Both the position numbers and the translations under genes were made by a program. A DNA stretch of 64,000 nucleotides from Sanguinoderma infundibulare (lineage: Eukaryota > Basidiomycota > Agaricomycetes > Polyporales > Polyporaceae): NCBI GenBank assembly GCA_032821775.1, contig JAVLRN010000001.1, positions 1,364,001 through 1,428,000 of the forward strand, read 5' to 3'. Under the pieces are notes generated by a model. That model did no database searches, had not been told where the DNA came from, and saw only the letters and a program-made list of their open reading frames with translations. Shown piece by piece: positions 1-12,233 of the stretch. Position 1 is the stretch's first letter; each line of letters begins with the position of its first letter.

Positions 1-3000
1 ACCAGTAACCTGGACAAATGATCAGTTTCCGTCCCGGAATCGTGGTAGTACTAACTCACCGGTAATGCGAATCCATTCGGGCCAGTCCAGTGGTGTAGGC
101 ACAACGATGGGGCTGAAGTTGTAAAGGAATGGTATCTTATGGGGTTCCATCTTGTCCAAACTCGTGCTTGCGAGACCGAGCGTATTCCTCCGCCAGCGGT
201 TGATCTGTCCCGCGGTTCCACGCCAGAAGACCTGATCAAACAGTACATATGTCTGTTGCAGCATCGTCGTCAGCGCCGAAATTATAAACGATTTAGAAGA
301 TCAACTAACCATGTAGTTGTAGTTGCCTCCCATCTGGTAACGTTCGTTAGTTGCCCCATACATGATCGCATTACTGTCAAACGAACCTTGTTCTCCGGAA
401 CAGCGAAAGCATGAGGATACGCTCTGCAACGGACTGAGTACGATCATCAGGAGAGTTACGACATACACGCACCTTGTGCGAGACCATGTCATTGTAAATG
501 CTCGGAAGTAGGGGATCTTCAACGCCTCCGCGATATGATAACCGCCCATGGCGCTGGGGCTTTCTATGAGGACATCTGTCCCTTGGCATGCCTCCCAGGA
601 CGTCTTCAGGAGGTCGTCTATCCACCCGCGGAACTATTCAAAGCATTCTTTATATATGTCCGCATGAGACAAGAAAGCGGGCACAGCTCACCTTCTGAAC
701 ACCCTCCTTCAAGAAGGCCACTGTGAAGGTCCCGTTATCGACGCATATACGCATGAGCTCCGCAGGATCACCGCCGACGTAGCCGAACTCGATCCCATGC
801 TGCAACTGTCTCAGACGTGACTCCACCCACGAAAACACGCAGTACTCACCGACTCCACCCACTCCTTGAACTCGCCGTGGGTTGCGATACGCACACGGTG
901 GCCATCGGCCATGAGCCCCTTGGCAAGCGCAATATACGGCTGGACGTCACCGCGCGAACCGATGGTGAGGAACGTAAAGTGGAGAGACTTTTCCGGCTTG
1001 AAGGAAAGGAACGTCGATGACTGCGACGTGAACATGTACGCTGGCGCCGAATCCGACGAGCTCGCGCGGGACTCGATCATGTTTAGCGGGTTCCGAGGGC
1101 CAAACTCCTCGAGGATCAGAGCATCGTGCCGGCCATCCGAGAGTGCGCGAGAGTCGCCAGAGGTGGTCCGTTGCCTGACATCGTCCATCTGGCGCTGAAG
1201 AACGCTGATGAACGCGTCGCGCCCCTCCTCGTCGACGAATTCGAAGAAGAGTTCCTCGTGGCCTTTGACGATGACAACCAAACCATGATGTCCAAAGCGG
1301 AAGGACTTCTGTTTCTCTGTCGCGAGAACGTCCCTGAGAGGCAGGATCATCTGTGGTAGGCATGTCAGGGGACGAGCACGACATGTTCATGCGCGGCAAA
1401 TCACATACCCTCGTCCTCGAATTAAGTGGACCACTTGACTTGAAGCAGAAATAGTTGTTCGAAACATAGAGGCGGCCATACACCGGCAACAACCGGAACA
1501 GGTACCCAGGAAAGACTGCAGACCAGTGAGACAACATCCTCAACACATGAACTGATCACTTACTGCCAAGCAGGTTCTCCTTGTCATCGAACGCAAACGC
1601 CTGTCGGAACTTCTCGATCGTCTCATTGTCAACTGTGGTCTCCGGTGTCTCCAAGATGCTGAAGAAGCCAAAGTCGCCGCTGACCGACGCACTAGTCGGT
1701 CTGCTTCCCGAAGACGCGCGCGAAGACACGACCTCCGTCACCGTCGTGAGGGCACACGATGAGGGAGGCGGAGGAACGGTCGCTGCATGCTCTGGAGCGG
1801 GCTTCTCCGGGATATTTGTGCCGGCTGTGCTGACCGCTGACGTTCCAAACAAACTCCGAGAAGGCGCACGAAGCCAAGCGGGTATCGAGGGCATCGAGGG
1901 AATACCCACCGACCATCCGCCTGCACTCGTACTTGATGACACCGACGGCTCCTTTATCAGCCCCGAGGCTACGCTCCCACGGACATCTGCGACCGACGCG
2001 GCAGTCGAGGGGGGGTAAGTGTGGTCAGAGGGGGTGGGAGTAACAGTTGGCGTCAGACTCGACGTCGACGTGCGGAGGGAGCCGGGCCCACCTTCGGTAG
2101 GGGAGGTGGTCTCGGCTGCCGTCGCGATGGGCACGAACGACGAGCCACTCTTCTTGACAATGTGTGTGAACTCTTCGTTAGTTGTTTCGCTGGCTCCAGG
2201 TGTGCTTGCAGAGCGGCCGATGGGTAGAGTCTCCTGGAGCGGCCGGAGTAATGAAGTCAGTCTGAAACTCGATGGGGACTTCGGCCGGAGCTCCGCTGAA
2301 GGTGAGGTTGGCGAGCGTGCTGTGGCAGAGCGGGCGCTAGTAGTGTCGACCACGGTTGGCGAACACAGGGCAGAAGGCTCCCCGCGGTATGTGCGGACAG
2401 CGTCCCGGATCTGTTCAAGCGCCGTCGGGAGATTTTGGAAGTAGGCGAAGAAGTAGGAGTCGAGCGCCAAATCGCTCGTCTTGTCCTGGACTTTAATCTC
2501 TATTGTCTCGCTGAAGTCCATCGCGCTTGACATTTCAACGTCGACAACGGTTTGGTAGGGAATGGCAATCTTTGATAGTTTGTCAGCGGACAATTTCGTC
2601 GAATACGGAGCAACGCACCTTGATGCTATCCCCCATGTTCTGCGCCTTCAGCATAACCTTCCGGATGGCCTTCACCCACTCATCGCGACTAGGGACAGAA
2701 TCGGCAGATAATCGGATAGACTTCTGGTTCGTTCGCAGACGGATGTCCTTCTGGTTCACTGGTTCGCAGCTAATCGCATACCGCAGATCAACGACACCGT
2801 GCGGGAAGTACGGATCCTAAGACGCGTAATCAGCCATTGGTGAAATTACGACGTTGACAGAACGCTTACCGATGCCGATTGGTACCATGACAATACATCG
2901 TTCTTGAGAACGAACCAATGCCGAATCCATCGTTTCGTCCGCTGGGCCTTTTTGAACAAGGAACCAGACTTCAGCACTTGATCCTACAGAGTACTACAGT

Positions 3001-4409
3001 TAGCAATAAATATTTCAAGTTAGTTTAACACACGAACCTCTCTCGATGGAAGATGCGCAAAGAAGCAGATGTATGCATCTGTAAGATACATATACCCTTG
3101 CAGCACTGATCAAGTCATGAGATTTAGCCGCAGACATGAAGGGGCAAGAATAGAACTAACAAACAGATCGGAGCAACCAGCAGGGCATCTCTGCAAAGAA
3201 AGTGAGCATCACCGTTCATGGTGGAGTACAATGAAAGACAATATCTTACCAGCGACGACCTCGTTAATATTGCTCAGCTCGAACACCTCTTGCAACTTCA
3301 CTGCCAACTGAGCACGTCGATTCTGACGTACAGTGACGATATTTCCAGATCGGCCTGTCCCTCTCGCACCATCAGGGACATCTGGTACCGAAGAATCCAA
3401 GTTGGGTATCGTCTCAGGCGATATGCGTCCAGAGTGGCTACGGGCAGTAACTGAGTCGTCCTCATGGGGCTCAAAGTCACCCTCCGTATCCTCATCCGAC
3501 ACGAGGTTGTCATCTAGGCGCGGCGCATCCTCATTGTCAGATAAACTCGGAAGTCCAGGGCTCTTGGCTGCGCGACGCGAGGGTCCGCCCTTCCTGATGC
3601 GCGCTAAAGGTCGGTATATGGCATGGATAGACGAAGTAAGACGGTTGACTGAGGGAGATGTTAATATAAAGCCCATTGGACCACGACAAGATAACCTCAC
3701 CGATTCTGTCATCCTCGTCGCTTTCCGTTTCCGCGGCGGTAGCATCATGGTCCATTTCATCATCATTGTCCTGGTCTTCGGCCCATGGAACTGCCTGGAG
3801 GGCTTGTATGAACGTCTGGGTTCCGGCATGCATCTGATATGTTGCAGCGTCAATAAAACAAGCAAACACATGTCGATCACCGGAAGAGACGCACCGACCG
3901 GAACCCACGGAATATAAGGCTTTCTGGGCGAGTAGGTACCAGAGATGGTGAAGTAGGCGTAATGAAAGGAGACTCGTCTTCCCCATATGCACCCGGGACA
4001 CGGCGTAGCTTCCGCAGAGACGGTGAATGAGGCGGCCCCAGTTCTTGTGAGCGCGAGGTCGGTTGGTCTTCTAAGACGGCAACCAAATCGGTATTTGGGT
4101 TTCAAGATGATGTAAAACGTATGTTGGCGTACCTTCGTAGGTCTGCCTCTCCTTCCCTTTGCTCTTAGCAAGGCTGAACGTGCGTTTATTGCTCGACTGC
4201 GGCAAGGATGGCTGGCTCTGTGAAAGAAGGGCCTTGTCCCGTCCTAGCTTGTCCGAAGTCCTCTCCATGGCGCGCTTGAGGACGCCGCCTTTGCTGTCGG
4301 TCACAGTGCTAGCAGAAGTCGAGGAATTATCGGTGGGAGTGGAGGCCGAGATAGTCGGGGGACACCCTGGGGCAGCGGGCGGAGAGTCTGACTGTCCGTC
4401 TTGCGCCAT
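1..4409 (-). CDS. ATG26: Sterol 3-beta-glucosyltransferase, 3' end cut by window edge
   Basis: Transfers glucose from UDP-glucose to the 3-hydroxyl of ergosterol; in the fungal family the enzyme acts at membranes and some members take part in pexophagy. Read on the minus strand from the ATG at 4409. Domain order matches the family: a Ser/Pro-rich disordered N-terminus, a first GRAM segment ([11 protein letters not shown] joined across an intron to [20 protein letters not shown], about 3230-3050), a PH domain ([20 protein letters not shown], about 2990-2600), a Ser/Thr/Pro-rich insert (about 2430-1650), a second GRAM (about 1620-1040) and a GT28/GT1 glycosyltransferase beginning [19 protein letters not shown] near 960. 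The last visible part ([21 protein letters not shown], then WPEWIRITG near position 60) lies before the nucleotide-sugar site, so the end is outside the window. Many short GT-AG introns. Diverges from the SUR7-like gene. Identification is firm; exact exon ends in the N-terminal third are less sure. Confidence 0.93.
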
Positions 4410-4771
4410 GGCGAGATAAGACTGTGGGAGCTCCAGACAGAGCGTTGGGGTCGGAGAGCGCGGAAAAAGAGGTTGTTCCGAGAGCGAGGACGGTCAGAGC
4501 GGCATAGCTGGACGACTGAGGGAACTTGAGTGCGTGAGCTCGCGACAGACGCACATTCCGGGCCATCCACAATGAGCCGCTCGGGACGACGCGACCCTGG
4601 GAATCGCCCAAAAAGGAAGGTAACAGTAGAGGGCGAAGCAGGTGACTGCAGCGACTCAGCGCGCACGTCGCGTCAGGCATCCTCGAGGCGTTCTCCCCGT
4701 TCGTTTTTGCCCGCAGTAGGCCCTGGATACCCTAATCCTCCCCATCACCTCCTTCCTCTCTCCAGCATACC
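4410..4771. promoter_or_regulatory. Divergent promoter region, ATG26 / SUR7-like gene
   Basis: The 362 bp between the two divergent start codons must hold both promoters and 5' leaders. I see no clear TATA box. No coding sequence is supported here; the open frames read as shadows. Confidence 0.5.
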
Positions 4772-5895
4772 ATGCGAGGCGAAATATGCATAGGCTCAGC
4801 ATCCTTCCTTTCGTAAGTGCTGTAATCCTTTCGTACCCGTTCCACACGTGTTCGTGTTCTGTGACTAACCCTCGACGCATGGTCTAGCTTCGCAGCGTTG
4901 ATTATGCTCATTTTTGTGCATGCAAGTCGCAAGCTTGATCACCGTTATCTCAAGCTGATAATTCTCCCTCATCAAGGTTGGCCAAATCAACACCTCGACC
5001 GTTCCTCGAGGCATATCCATGGTGATTCGAAACCACACATCGACATGAGAGCCATTCGGGTTGACGCCATGAGCCGCGCAGGTCCAAGTTAACGTGTCTG
5101 GATACGGGTGCGTGTTTGGCGTATGTGCGGTGCCGATCGTTGGTGCTCAGTCCGCATAAGGCAAGGTCTTGCTGGTGCGCTAGGTGACCCCATCGCTGGG
5201 CTCTACGCCGGGAACGCTTCCGCTCCGCTGAAGCGACAACAGGGCATCCGCGACATCTACAAGTTCGGGCTGTACTCGTATTGCGGCTACTTGAATGGTT
5301 CCGAGGGCGTTTGCTCCAATGTCTCCGCCGCCAACAGGTTCCAGCCGTTCGCGGACATTACGGCCGACATGGCGACGAACTATACCACTCTCACCACCGC
5401 GCTCATCACCCAGGGCACGTTCATTGACTCGAACTACTTGGGGAACTTCTCGAATGCCGCCTACTACCTCATACTCATCGGCACCGTCGCCGCTGCTCTT
5501 GCTTTTATCACGTAAGTTTCTGTTTGGTGCCTTTAGAATCACTCACCGAGCATCCCCATGGATAGCGGTTTTCTCAAGCATACCCTGCTGTTCCTACTGT
5601 CGACTGCTTTCGCGATAATAGGCGCATTGGCGCTGCTAATTGGCGCAATAATATGGACGGTCATCCTACAGAAAGCCGAGAGCATCAATGGGAAAACTGT
5701 TGGGAGTGCGTCGGTGCCTCTGGGTATCACTGTATCGACAGGCAATGCGCTATTCCTGCTGTGGGCCTCGTGGGCATGCCTGCTGGTGTCCATTATGCCA
5801 TACATGATCAGGTAAGGTGACCGCTGTACTATCTTTGACTCGATATGCTCACATGCCCCATCTTGTTGCGCAGCTGCTGCACGTACCGTGGATGA
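4772..5895 (+). CDS. SUR7/PalI-family four-TM membrane protein
   Basis: A plasma-membrane or cell-cortex protein of the SUR7/PalI type, a family linked to eisosomes, endocytosis and cell-wall integrity. Seven exons (4772-4812, 4888-4915, 4977-5021, 5082-5107, 5161-5511, 5566-5811, 5874-5895) give 252 residues. The start at 4772 (MRGEICIGSASFLS) is chosen over the ATG at 4786 because only its frame splices into the first membrane segment FAALIMLIF. A long extracellular loop with Cys (FGLYSYCGYLNGSEGVCSN) and several N-glycosylation sequons follows, then three more hydrophobic segments (AAYYLILIGTVAAALAFIT, TLLFLLSTAFAIIGALALLI, ALFLLWASWACLLVSIMPYM) and a short Cys-rich tail SCCTYRG. Topology and Cys placement fit the family; the specific role is inferred. 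It heads a run of cell-surface genes reaching 11759. Confidence 0.85.
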
Positions 5896-6110
5896 TTTAC
5901 ACCGATGTTGAGCATCCTTGACTGTGTTTTTATTCGCTCACGCCATCACGCTCTCTACAAAGATACTAATACGACCCGTTATGTATTGGACGTTTGTATA
6001 TGAATAAAGTAGACGAGGTTCGACGGTTGTGGTCGCGTGTGAGCCGCTTGTTCAAGTCGAATGGTACGGATCGTGTCTTGGATGGTCCCATCCGTAACAA
6101 CAAAAGAACT

Positions 6111-6203
6111 AGCCCACCGCGAGGGTCGAACTCGCAGCCTTCAGATCATCCCGCTATCGGTTGGATAAGAGTCTGACGCTCTATCCGATTGAGCTAGGCG
6201 GGC
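6111..6203 (-). tRNA. tRNA-Lys (CTT) with 19-nt intron
   Basis: Minus-strand cloverleaf: acceptor GCCCGCC pairs with GGTGGGC, the D arm is GCTC/GAGC, the T arm is GCGAG TTCGACC CTCGC, and the anticodon loop is CTCTTAA (anticodon CTT, T33, purine 37) between TCAGA and TCTGA. A 19-nt intron lies one base after the anticodon, the canonical position. The mature part is 74 nt and identical to the copies at 26571 and 40193. A T-rich tract follows the 3' end (TTCTTTTG), as expected for Pol III termination. It sits between the SUR7-like gene and the GH72 gene. Confidence 0.93.
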
Positions 6204-6336
6204 GATGGTGAAAGAAGGGTATTGATAATAATGAGGTGAAGCAGCCCGGGAAGCATGGAGCCAAGGCGGGGAGCGGTGCGTGAGAGCGAGCGAGGACGAG
6301 GCTGGGAGTGCGAGACGGATCTGTATTTATTGTTTG

Positions 6337-6342
6337 TATAAA
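6337..6342 (+). promoter_or_regulatory. TATA box of the GH72 gene
   Basis: TATAAA 137 bp upstream of the ATG at 6479, followed by a CT-rich leader (about 6365-6478) typical of highly expressed fungal genes. It lies only about 135 bp from the 5' end of the divergent tRNA-Lys. Confidence 0.5.
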
Positions 6343-6478
6343 CCGTCATCCGTGCAGGGCTAGTCCCGCTCCGTTCTGAATCTTTCCCTTCGTCCTCCAT
6401 TTCCCCTCGGCTTGTCCGTCTCACTCCTCTTCCGCTGTCCTCCACGTCTACCGTCTTCCACACCTCCCCCGAGGTCTA

Positions 6479-8489
6479 ATGTATACCAAGTACTTCTCAA
6501 GAGCCGTCGCGCTCACCGCCGGTGTCCTCGGCTTTGCCGCAGGTGCACATGCGCTTCAAAAGGTCTCCCGGGCTGGACGATACCTTTATACCGCAGACGG
6601 CAACCGCTTCTTCATCAAGGGCGTGGCATACCAGGAGCAAGGTTCGTCGTCCCTCACCTACATCGTATTCAGAGTGCCTACCTAGGAACGCTTCCCCGTA
6701 GGTGCTACCTCGACGGACCCGAATAACCCTTTCTCCGAACCCTCGACCTTCATTGACCCCCTCCAGGACGGCAACGCATGCAAGCGCGACATTCCTTTCC
6801 TTCAGCAGCTCGGAGTCAACGCCATCCGTGTCTACAGCGTCAACTCATCCCTCAACCATGATGATTGTATGAGTGCTCTCAGTGCGGCTAACATCTACAC
6901 CATGTATGCATTCTCTCCTTGTCCTTAGTCTCTTGTACTTACCCCCGTCTTAGCATCGACCTTGCACTCCCAACAAATGGCTCCATTGACCGTCTCAGCC
7001 CTTCCTGGACCACCAACCTCCTTAACCTCTACCTAGGCACCATCGATGCGTTCAACAAGTACGACAACGTCTTGGCCTACAACGTTGGTAACGAGGTCAT
7101 CGTTAGTCCTGACGGAACTGGCGCTGCGCCTTTCATCAAGGCTGCTGCTCGGGACGTTAGAGCCTACCTGTGAGTAGTCCCACCTTGTTCCTCTTTCTTT
7201 TGACAGCCTAAATGCTCATCACGCCACCATGGTCGCCTGCAAACTCCCGTACTGGCATCCAGTAACAAGATCGGCTCGTCCGCACTCGTAGGTTACGCTG
7301 CTATCGACGGCGACGACAACTGGGTCCTCCCCTTGGCCGAATACCTCTCCTGCGATCCCACCAGTGCTAATTCTGGCAGTAGCGCAATCGACCTTTTCGG
7401 CTTGAACAACTAGTACGTCCGCTGCGCAGCCCCTCCTGTGAACCCACTCCTGACCCTCGTTCCTTCCGCGTTTGTTTTGCTCCAAAGCGAATGGTGTGGT
7501 AACGATACCCCGGCAGCATACGCCACCAAGAACGGCGACTTCGCAGGCTACAACGTTCCCGCGTACTTCTCCGAGTTCGGATGCGTGAAGAATCCCCCTC
7601 GTCTCTGGACCGAAGTTGGCACTATCTTCAGCCAGCCCATGTCTGACATCTGGTCTGGTGGTATCGCCTTCAGCTACTTCCCTGCCACGTCCAACGATGG
7701 CCAATTTGGCATGGTCACCATCAACGGCAACACCGTCACGACAAGTGACGACTTCAACCGCCTCCAAACTCAGTACGGCAACGTGACGTTCCCTACTGTT
7801 CCCAGTCAGTCTTCAGCCGGTTCCACCCAGTTCCCAAGTTGCCCGCCGAACAATGCCACCTGGCTCGCGTCCAACTCGCTCCCTCCCACTCCCAACACCG
7901 ATGCTTGCACGTGTTTGGAGAACGTCGTGAGCTGCCAATTCACGCCCAAGACCAGTAACACGACGGCAATCGTCGGCGCTCTCCTCGACTTCACGTGCTC
8001 GGATCTGGGCAGTGTCAACAGTAACTGCAACGACATCGCGGCTAATGGCACCACCGGTACTTATGGCCGTGTTGCGTTCTGCGACCCCGGTACGTCGTTC
8101 CGTGTTTCTTTCCCCACGCGTGACCCACTCATTTTCACACATGAACCTCTATGCAAATAGAGACCAAGCTCTCCTTCGTCATGTCGGAGTTCTACGAGGC
8201 CACGAACCGCGCTGCGACCTCGTGCGACTTCAGCGGGAACGCGACGGTCAACAAGAACGCGCCATCCTCCGTCTCGGGCGTGAACGCCGCTGCGAGCTCC
8301 TGCCTAACGAACCCGTCCGCGGTGTTCACCCCGTCTGCGCCGTCCTCGAGCGGAGGCTCGAGCACCGGTTCGACCAAGTCGGGCGGCAAGAACAGTGCTG
8401 CCTCGCTTCTTGGGGAGAGCAACGCTCTCTTCGGCCTCGCCGTCGCGGCGGCGTTCAGCGTGCTTGGGTCCGCGCTGACGCTCGCATGA
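6479..8489 (+). CDS. 1,3-beta-glucanosyltransferase, GH72 with X8/CBM43 domain, GPI type
   Basis: Cuts and re-ligates beta-1,3-glucan chains at the outer membrane face, elongating wall glucan (Gas/Gel/Phr family). Six exons (6479-6641, 6702-6903, 6954-7169, 7263-7412, 7488-8089, 8161-8489) give 553 residues. The N-terminus has a signal peptide (VALTAGVLGFAAGAHA). The GH72 core starts RYLYTADGNRFFIKGV. The acid/base Glu is in LAYNVGNEV and the nucleophile Glu in YFSEFGC. An X8/CBM43 cysteine module follows (DACTCLENVVSCQF ... FTCSDL ... CNDIAANGTTGTYG), then a Ser/Gly linker and a hydrophobic C-terminus (LFGLAVAAAFSVLGSALTLA) that looks like a GPI signal. This is the GAS1 subgroup with the Cys box. 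The join at 7169/7263 is the least certain but keeps the frame. Confidence 0.94.
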
Positions 8490-10104
8490 GCGGCGGCCTC
8501 GAACAAGTTTCGGGGCGCAAGCGAGGAGCATAAGTTCCAGGAGACTCGGGTTCGGGTTCGGATTCAGATTCGACGTTTAAGGTTTGTAACTTGTGCACGA
8601 CCGTGGTACGCACGCACGCGCGACGCCTCCTCCCCAGCCCTGTGGGCTTAGAAGCAAAGCGGACGAACAATTTCGACAGCGACGACGACGGATTATGCGC
8701 TCGGGGGCTTGGGGAGTTATGTATTATTCAATGGTTTTTGATTTGGACATTGCACTGGACAGTTACGCCGCTACACGCTTCCCCGCTTCCCCCCACACGC
8801 ACCCCTCTCTACCTTCGTACTTTATCCCGCCCGTTTATTAGTACACAGCTAGTACTAGTACTCCCTTCCTTTATTCTTTCCCTTCTGTACAGGAGAGCCG
8901 TCAGCCCGCTGCCCCACTAAACGGGGCCGGAATGGACTCGCCCTTTTATGGACGGATCACACACGCCGGGTGTGCGTGGTAGTGGTCAGGCTCGAACTCG
9001 CTGACAAGATCCGAACAGCTGCTAGCCTCCCAGCCAGCAGCCGCTGGATCCTCCGTCGCCGAGGACGAGATCGCTTCCATATCGCCTGACTCACGCCTTG
9101 CGCCGGCGCGCCCGGATCTAACTGTCAAGAACCATACACGTCTCGTTGCGAGCACGTACGTATACAACAGAATTCCCTGAACGCGGCCAAGGACCGCCGG
9201 CCTGGAAAACCACATACGAGGACTGAATGGACTGAATGGAGAGATCAGCTCTTGGCAAAGCGACACCCGCTTTTGGGTCCTCCTGTTAGTCGCCGATCAG
9301 TGCCGTTCCTTGCAGAAGACGCGGACGCTCTGCCCCGACGTGCACGTTCAACGTTCGGGCCTCAGGGGTATTCGGTCGGGCGGGAACACATCGGGGCGGT
9401 CGGTCGTGCAGCATAGCCTGCAGCTGGATGAGGGCCAAGACTGGGCCAAGCCTGCTCGTGGAACACCCAGTTGGGAATCAGATCTCAGGAGTTCGTTGCA
9501 GCCCCACATGGGATCGGTTGCTGGCCAACAGTGGCCAACGCGGGTACAAGGTACCCAACCAGGTCGCAGCTGTCGATCGACAACAAAACGAGGGACAAAC
9601 GATCGGTGGAGTGCAGGCCGACACGGCATGCGGTGCAGGTTGAGAGGGACGAAAGCTGCAGCGAGACAACAATTCGAACAAGCGACTGCAGGGTCTCTCC
9701 GGCATGAAAACGGTATGTCGCGGTCTGATTCTGGCGTGTCGTCATATTGAATTGTGCAATATAAAGGTCTACATGTGTATGGTATTGCTGCAAGGGTCCG
9801 ACGGAAATGCGCGACGTAACATTTCGTGAGAAGGTAAATGACAGATCCACGAGTAGTGGGGGGTAACAACAGTCGCGACGTGGTATGTACTGTAATACGT
9901 TTCGAAGGTCCAAAAGTCCAAGGGACGGCATTGCGCGGCCAGCACAATGCAGAGGGTGCGATACCAGTCTAGGCATCGCACGTGTTTGGGGAAGATGTAG
10001 TTCGTATGCCGATTAGTCTGACCTTCGCAGTCAACAGCTGACAGTTGTCCGCAAGCAACACAACAAGAAAGCGAGCAATACACTAGCGACAAGATGATCT
10101 CAAT
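8490..10104. other. Intergenic between convergent GH72 and chitin deacetylase genes
   Basis: Holds the two 3' ends. Several open frames of about 100-200 codons cross 8950-9950, but none resembles a known family, none shows a plausible start with splice sites, and they overlap on both strands. No gene supported. Confidence 0.5.
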
Positions 10105-11759
10105 CTAGAGGAGGACAGCGAACGCGCCAGAGACGAGCGCGAGCGCCATCGCACCGAGGGTGCCTGGAGCCGAGACCATACCCACCGCGCCGTTCTTGCC
10201 AGCGGCGGCGGACGAGTTACCGGAGCCAGTGGCCGACGCAGAGTTGCCGGTCGCGCTCGCTATAACAGTGCGCGGAACGGAAGTGATTAGCGTTCAAAAA
10301 TTTTAGCAATTACGTAGGATCTGTCAAACGTACCTCCGATTGGGTTTGACTTGTTGTCGTTGGTCTCGATGTATGCGTCCTGCATGGGCTTGTTGAGGCA
10401 GGAGACGATGGGCTGAATCTTGAAAGGCGGGTTGTGAGCGAGAGCGTCGGGGAGGATGTACCCAACGGCCATGTCGACGGTCTGCTGGAACAGGTCGTGC
10501 TCGAGGACGATGAAGCCGTGGTCGATGGTCGTCGCATTGCCAATGATGCTTTGCCAGTTGTTGAGCACCTGTTGCGGAGTTGTGAGGCCGCCAGAGATGT
10601 CGAAGTCTGGTAAAACACCCGAGGATCAGCGACGTCCGCAAAATTTTCCTTACACGTAGTGAGGAAGAATGTACCCACCTCCGGTGTCGAACGTGGCCGT
10701 GGGGCTAATGCGGGTCCAAATAGAAGTCTGGAGGCCCATGGCGGTGGCAATGGCACGAACACGGTTGTCAACGTCACCATACGGGGGGCGCCAGTAGGTG
10801 GGAGTGACACCGAGGACGTCGTGAATGATCTTCTTGGACCAGCCGAGCTCGGCAATGATCTGCTCGTTGGTGAGCGTGGTCATGGGCGGGTGACTCCAGG
10901 TGTGGACGGCAATCTGGTGCTGAGCCATGTACTCCTGCTGGAGGAGGGCGGGGTATGAGATGGCGCGGGAACCAACGACGAAGAAGGTTGCTTTGAGGTT
11001 GACGGTGTCGAGGTAGGAAAGGAGTTCACCGGTGTGAAGAGCGGGACCATCGTCGTAAGTGAGGCCCCAAGTCATCTTGTCCGGGCACTGGACGACATCG
11101 TCGGAAGCAGTGCATCCACCGCACGTCCACCAGCATCGGCTGGAGTCGGCGACCGCCTGGGGGTTGGTAGGGCACCCACCGGCAACGGTTGGGGAGATGT
11201 TGGGGATGGCAACGCCAGAGGCGTTCACTTCCTGGATCCATTGCTGAACCTCGGGGGAGTCGGTTGGGGGAGTCTTGTCCAAAGGCGGGTAGTTGGCAGG
11301 GCTGAGGCCGAGCGCTAAAAGGTATACGTAAATAGTTTGAACAAAATCAAAAAAAACGATGCCGAGACGCGTGTTGGATAGCTCACCATTGGGCAAGGCG
11401 GGCGCGCTGGGAAGGAACGTGGGGGTGGTTCCAGCGGCGAAGGTGGTGGTGGCGGCGACGGTGGGCTCAGAGGACGCGTTGGAGACGATTTCGGAGAGCG
11501 GGACGGCGGATGGGTTGGTAGACGCCAGGACGAAGGTAAGCGACGGCGTGGTGAGCGGGGCAGCAGCGGTCGTCGCACCCGAAGCAGCGGCGCTAGATGT
11601 ACCAGAGGCGACAGGCGCAGAGGCAGCGGCAGAGGTAGCAGCTGCGCTTGACGAGGCTGCAGCTGCAGCGGGCTGCTGGCGCGGGTGATGGACCTCACGG
11701 AGACTGTGGGCGGAGACGAGGGCGGGGAACGCGACGGCAGAAACAAGGGAGAGCTTCAT
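10105..11759 (-). CDS. Chitin deacetylase, CE4, GPI-type
   Basis: Removes acetyl groups from chitin to make chitosan at the cell wall. Four exons on the minus strand (11759-11387, 11314-10679, 10606-10334, 10259-10105) give 478 residues. A signal peptide (MKLSLVSAVAFPALVSA) is followed by an Ala/Ser/Thr-rich stretch, then a Cys-containing region (SSRCWWTCGGCTASDDVVQC) typical of basidiomycete chitin deacetylases. The CE4 NodB motifs are intact: TYDDGP with the base and metal Asp, HTWSHP with the metal His pair, RPPYGD, and the late LEHD that supplies the catalytic His. The C-terminus is Ser/Ala-rich and ends in a hydrophobic tail (GTLGAMALALVSGAFAVLL) fitting a GPI signal. Convergent with the GH72 gene. 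Confidence 0.94.
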
Positions 11760-12233
11760 GGCGTGACGGTAAAGAGCGTGATGTTTGCCGGTGCGTATGG
11801 CGGGATCGTCGCGGATGGGTCGCCGTCGAGGACAGCGAGCCTGGGAGCACGGTCGGGAGGGAGGCTCGAGAGTGGAGAGCAGAAGCGTGCAGGGAACGTC
11901 AACCGGCCTTGTATCGCTGTTTTACGACAGCCGTCCTTCTCGTGTGCAAAACAAGCCCAAACAGTCGCCGCCCCACCTCCATCCGGCCATAACCATGCCC
12001 TGACAGATGTCCTCTCGTGCCGGCCCCGGCAGCGCACTCGCCTCTTTCCCAGAACCACCCCCCAAATATAGCATCCAATACAACGCCGCATATATTTAGT
12101 GACATCACTCGATCTCAACAAGCACAATTTTCGCGGATGTAGTCGGGGCCAAGCTGGACACGCGGCCAGCGTCCGTCGCCTCTACGGCCGGTCCACCGCC
12201 TCGCTGCTCGCCACAGAGAATGCAAACGCACCC
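11760..12233. other. Intergenic: chitin deacetylase promoter and 3' end of the NAP/SET gene
   Basis: 474 bp between two minus-strand genes. It must carry the deacetylase promoter. A TATA-like stretch at 12091-12099 lies about 330 bp from the ATG, too far to call. No coding sequence supported. Confidence 0.4.
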
